A DNA stretch of 64,000 nucleotides, from contig OY755046.1 of assembly GCA_963576565.1 (NCBI GenBank), forward strand, positions 60,491,471 through 60,555,470, written 5' to 3'. This document shows positions 53,740-59,700 of the stretch, piece by piece (position 1 is the first letter of the stretch; every line of letters starts with the position of its first letter). The stretch is from Aspidapion aeneum (taxonomy: Eukaryota > Arthropoda > Insecta > Coleoptera > Brentidae). Position numbers and translations under genes: made by a program. The notes under the pieces were generated by a model. The model was not told the DNA's origin, did not search any database, and was given only the letters and a program-made list of their open reading frames with translations.

Positions 53740-56700
53740 TGCAAAATAAGCGAGATACAAGGAATTAATTAAAATGCAATATAGCAAAAATCTGATTACA
53801 CCATTTTTAAGGGCTCTAAAAAAGAGCACGGTAAGGTGCAATCAGAAAATCGATATCTTTAATAATAATCGAGTTTCCCATTTAATCCCATCGAAAATGG
53901 GACACGCTGTACACACGGGTACTAAATTTCATGTTTGTTAGTATTATTTGGCTTAAAAATTCCGCTGACTGACGCTCACGTGTCTGATAGCGGGTAAAAA
54001 CGCAATAAGCGTTGATCTGGCCTGAAAGGCAGAAGAGCTGTCGTAGGTCACGGATTAGTTCGTTTATTTTTATTTGTAATCGATGTTTTCATTGATCGAT
54101 ATGTATAGCAGTTTATTTTCGCCTGCTCTTGTTCTGGTTTCTCTCGTATCTCGGTAGATGGCGCTTCTTGTGAGTGTTTTCTCACTATTTACATAGGATT
54201 AGAGACAAAACCGTCTAATTAACTTCGCAAGAGTGTCACATTGACCAAGCAGTGTTCTGAGGAGTCCCATAAGGACGAAACAGTTAACTGTCAACACTTA
54301 TTAGGTGTTCATTAGTGTCCAAAAACTCCTTTTTACCCGATTAGCAACGAAACTTGTTTGATTTTTTAAATCCACGGGTACTAAATTTCACGTTGGTTAA
54401 TAAAAAATTATCTTTCATTTAAAATGATGCAAAACACAGTAAAACCACTGAAAATGTCAAAACTAGCGAACAAAATCACATTACGAACTTAAATAAACCT
54501 GTGACGGCGAAAAATTATTATCTATTTCAAACTCACTCATTTTATTTTAGATAAAGAGTCAAAACAAATCTAGAGTTATGAATAAAATATGGGGCTCCTC
54601 CAAGTCTAGACCTACACAACAATAACTTTCATTAATGACATTCAACTTACCGATTATTATCGAAATCTCGGCCGAACATCCTTCTCTCGCCATACTTGTC
54701 GTCTCTGTCTCTCTTATCGTCGCGAGGGTCGCCGCCTCGTTCCAGGCCACGCCCCATGGGACCCATGAGCGGTCCCCGGTTGCCGAAATAGTCTCCACCG
54801 TCCCCGTCACCCTTGTCAATGTCTATGCGCATGATCCGTCCGCTCCCAACTCTGCGTCCGCCGGTCGGTATTTCGCGATCTCGACCTGTCAAGAGGTATG
54901 ACATATTTTAAAAACTCATCAAAATCAAATTTATTTAAGTCAAAATAAAAGGATGGATATATCGGTCTATACTCTAGCTATATGAACAAGGTATTCTTCT
55001 TCCTTTATCACTTTAATTTTAGTCTTTTCGTATCCTCTGAATAGATTGTTGAGTTTACACTTGAAAACGGTTAGAGATACTTACTAACCGAAACGTTGTG
55101 TTTAAAATAAATAAAGACAATGGAAGTCCGAAATTTTGTTTTCATCGAGTGAGCCATTATATCCAATAATTTAGAGCAAATAATAAAATACTCTGCCAAT
55201 CTATGGGCACCTAAGCTCACACTAGGTACTATAGTTATAGTGTGAGCTAATATAATCAAAAACTGAAATATATTTTATTCAACTCCAGACTCAATTACCT
55301 TTCGTTTGATACCACACAAGCCATGTTTTGACTTAAACTCAATTTTTTTTAATCTACCCCCCACCCTTTTGAAAAAAACTAAAATGTATTTTGTTTAACT
55401 CCAGACTCAATTACCTTTCGTTTGATATCACACACGCCATATTTTCACTTAAACTCTAATTTTGGACATCTACCCCCACCCTTTTTTTTTAAATAACTTA
55501 AAATTCATTTTGTTTAACTCCAGACTTAATTACCTTTCGTTTGATATCACACACGCCATATTTTCACATAAACTCTAATTTTTGGAATCTACCCCCACCC
55601 TTTTATTTGGCTTGCGTTCGGTGGATTTTGTTCATTTTTAAATGGGACCATCACGGCCCAAGACCCAACTTAGGTACCAAATTTCATTAAAATCGGACAA
55701 GCGGTTTTTGAGTTATGCGGGTTGGTCGTTACAGACAGACATACAGACAGACATACAGACAGACAGACAGACAGACAGACAGCAAAACAAAAAAGTTTCA
55801 AAATCGTCTGAAACGCAAAGATATATAAAAATTTTTGAAATCGGAGCAACTTTTTTTTTCTCGAAAAAATTAGGATCACCATAGCTCACACTACTTATAG
55901 TAGTAGTGTGAGCTAAAAATTAGATATTTAGTTAGATATTAGTTATCTATTATTATTGTTTTATAAATAAATAATAAATGCATCATACCTATTTTTTATA
56001 TTTCACAAACACGTTTTGTATTGAAAATGAACTCGTCTGTCCTTTTTGGAAAGATATTATTTAATAACCAATTCATTGAACTTTGGAATCAAATCCTTAT
56101 TTAGCAGATAAATGTAATTTTGATTATTGATGCTTTTTAATTTTTTCCGATAAATGTACTTATCGTTTCTCACAACTCATATTTTTCAAACAATAAACAA
56201 CGGAAACAGTAAAGGGTACTGCTAACATCACACCCGCACAACCAGTCAGTTTAGGACGACCGACTTTTATTTTTTATTTTTTCTTCTAATGGTAAAGAAG
56301 AAAATTTAGTTGTCTTTTAATATTGCACGCTAATCAAAATTAGAAACTTCCACCGTTCTCGTAACTACGAAATAGTTGACATCAAAACAATACGGCCCGA
56401 CTGTTTGTCCGCAGTTAGAAAAACGATAACTGCAATGGACTGTAGATATTTTAATTAAATGAAGCGCGAACAAACATAAATATATTGATATGAAATCACG
56501 AAATAATTAAGGTCCATAGGTTAATTGTTGGTACCACACAACGGAAATCAGAAACAAAGCACTCACCAGTTTGCAGCCAATTTCTCCACGTTCCAAGGGG
56601 CCCCTGTCTTGATCTAATGATGGCACCACGTAGCTGAAGGGCTGAAGTTTCTAGTTCTATGCTTCAGTACACCCAAATCGAGCACTTTTAAGTGTAGAAA

Positions 56701-59700
56701 TTTGAAATAGTTGGAGAAAGAAATTAACACGGTAGAAAAAGGATCTCACTGATTCTTGGTGCGCATGTCCAAATGCGCGAAAATTGTACTCTGTCCGTCA
56801 TCCAATTGTGTGGTTTTAAAATTAAAAACAACCGCGAAATTTAGCGGGAGCTAACACCGACCGATAACGCCAAGTTGTCTCAGTGCACTAATTTAAAGTG
56901 CACATGAGGTTCTTTAACAGCCAACGGTAACCGTTGACGCGGGTTGCCCAACGGTCGATGTCGATCCTCGCAATTTCTGTACAAGAGCACAACCGAAGTA
57001 ATGCCCAGATTTCATGTGTTGTAAAATTTTATAGAGACATGTCGTCCTCTCTTTTAATATTTCGTAATTAGAATGCGACTAACATCTACGAGGCACAGAA
57101 TTTGGGTCCAGTACTAAGTGTTTCCCTTAGAAAAAATACACAACACTTACCCATATGGCCAGAATCGCCCTTGCCGCCCAAGGGACTGTGGGTCCTGCCC
57201 CCGGGTCTAAGAGGTCCGCCGCTGCTGTTCTGCTGGGCGTCTCGGTTGGCTGGCACGAAGCACCCCATGTTGAAGGTACGCCTCTGGGGACTCAGGACGA
57301 TGCCGTCGTTTTCTTTGCGAATACGCTCCCTGGGATCCCCAGAACGTCTCTGGAAATTTAAAGAAATAATTGATCAAGTAGACGAATATATATACAGGTG
57401 TCCACGGATTGAGTTCGGGTAAGGTATAAATGACAACAAATTTTTGATTTAGATTCTGATTTTCTGGGGATCGCTTCTGCTGGATCTTAAACAACAAAAT
57501 GTTAAGAAAATAAGCCAAATCAATCAATATACAGGGTGGTTTAGTAGGTTGATTCGATAAAAAGTGATATATCAGCAAAGTTTACTAAGAAAAGTTGTTC
57601 AGAATCAAAAGTTACAGCTAATTCTCAATTTTCAGAAAAATCAGGTAAAAATCGTCTAAAGAAAAATTTTCATAACCGACTTATAAAATCAAAGTAGGCT
57701 GATTTTTCTGAAAATTAAGAATCGGCCATAACTTTTGATTCCAAACAACTCCTGTTTATAACCATTGTTAAAGGAGAAGAAACGAAAAGTCCTGCTTACT
57801 TCACAAATATTTTTATTGTCTAACCACGACGCGTTTCGGTTTTTAAAAAACCATTATGAAGTGGTCTGGTAGACAGTTAAGAATCCTCTTTGAAACAAAT
57901 GAAAAACTGGAACACACAAAAATAAAAAATTAAAAAACATTTAAAATAGTCTAAAACAACATACAGATTAAAAAACCAGTCAAACGGACATAAACACGTA
58001 TTTTTTATAAAATACAATTAATTGACAATTGATTTTTTGTCAATTAATTGTATTTTATAAAAATTGACTTTTTTTTGTTTGTAAGTAATAAATAAGTTTT
58101 TATAACTTTTAAACCGTTGGAAAAATAATAGCTTACCCGATTTTCAGGACCATCGCCCATTTTGGAGCCATTTTCGCTTGGAGTGTCTGACTTCCGGCGT
58201 TCCAAGTCCCATTTTTCTGGATCCAACATGGAGTGAGGTCTGTAATACAGAACAAATATTAAAATACAAAACAATATACATAGGGTGTTAGAAAGTTTCG
58301 AAATGGATGCAATAAGATCAATGAGAGAGAGAATAGAAGAAAGAATGGGAATCGAGGGAAGCATAACGGATGACATCACTAAAAGACAACTGATATGGTA
58401 CGGCCATGTACAACGCATGAACGACGAAAGATTACCAAAGCAGGTCCTAGAATGGCAACCAATAGAACGCAGAAAAAAAAGGCGTCCTAAACTGGAATGG
58501 CAACAGTTAATCCAAAGATCAATCAGTCAAAAAAACCTGACAGAGGATGATTGTCAGGATGGAAGGAGGTGGAGAATAGAAGTCGGACAAAGTAGAAAAA
58601 CGTTCTAAACCGATATAATAGTAGTATTAATCAGGGATCAGTTTGCAGCTGCACTCACAGAGATCTGCTCCAGTAAAATGCGATTTCTCAGCGGTGGAGA
58701 GCAGCATAAACGATATTAAATGAAATTTTAGGGAGTTGCTCTACTTTTGGCATACTGTATGTTTTTTTGCAAATAGGGGTGCATGAAGTTACACTCAAAA
58801 CAAAAAACACGACTTACACCACAGCTGGGTCAAGAAAAGCGGGTTTAGACTTGGACGCTGCATTTTTCCGAATTTCAAACAACTGTTCACGGGTGTAGGT
58901 GAACTTTTTCTCCCGATGAACAACTATGATCGCTGGATCGATCTCGCTTACTGTCATCTCGTGGATTTTTTCATCTTCTGCAAAAAAAAAACTATAGTTA
59001 ACATAAGGCATATTCCTACTAGGTAGGTCGTGAAGATTTTCGGAATTTATTTTCTTAGTCAGCAAACATCGATAAAACTGTTCCTTGATCAATTATAAGC
59101 AAAATTTGTTATATGAGTAGGGAGGGGGGTTTCCAATGGGTTTAGACGCAAATGCACAAAAAGTTATAAATTCGAGGAACTTTTTTTCTTAGTAATGGAT
59201 ATATGTTTATTAGTAAAAGCTATACTTAAACTAAGTATAAAAAATAGTATGACTAATCTCTAAGTATAGGAATAATCTCTGGCAAAATTGTCAAAAAATG
59301 AAATATTCAATTTTTGACATTTTTACCAGAGATATATTTAGAGATAAGTCATACTATTTTATATGCTTAGCTTAAGTATAGCTTTCACTAATAAATATGC
59401 ATTACTAAGAAAAAAAGTTCCTCGTATTCATATCTTCTTTTGCATTTTGCGACGAAACCCATCGAGTAATTTTCGATAGTGAAAAAGGACGGCACTGGTA
59501 TAAATTAAAAAAAGTTGCTGAACATAAAAAAATTCCCCTTAATAGGTAGAATGCCTCTACCAAATTTTAGACACATATCTAAAGTAGTTTAGCAGATATT
59601 TAAAAAAAAAAAAATTATAAAACTTTAACGAGGGAACACACATGTTAATATGAATCTACCCTGGGCTTTTGGAAATACAACTCCGAAACACCCTGTATAT

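Larger units (their letters stand above)
44494..53909. mobile_element. TA-flanked inverted-repeat element hosting the BEL/Pao insertion
   Basis: CAGCGTGTCCCATTTTCGAT at 44494 is inverted at 53909 (ATCGAAAATGGGACACGCTG), with TA on both sides. Arms match for ~400 bp (GGTGTAATCAGATTTTTGC, ATACGGACCTGGATTTTTT). Without the retrotransposon it is ~1.55 kb and non-coding. Confidence 0.88.
44290..54400. repeat. Copy of the GGACGAAAC family split by the TIR element
   Basis: 44290-44493 and 53910-54400 flank the nested elements and carry family blocks (GAGTCCCATAAGGACGAAAC, GACCTACGACAGCTC, GTAGATGGCGCTTCTT). This is the outermost and oldest level of the nest. Confidence 0.75.

Noticed and set aside
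57102..57422. 106-aa plus-strand ORF
   Set aside because: Antisense to 4E-T exon 4, which carries conserved family motifs.
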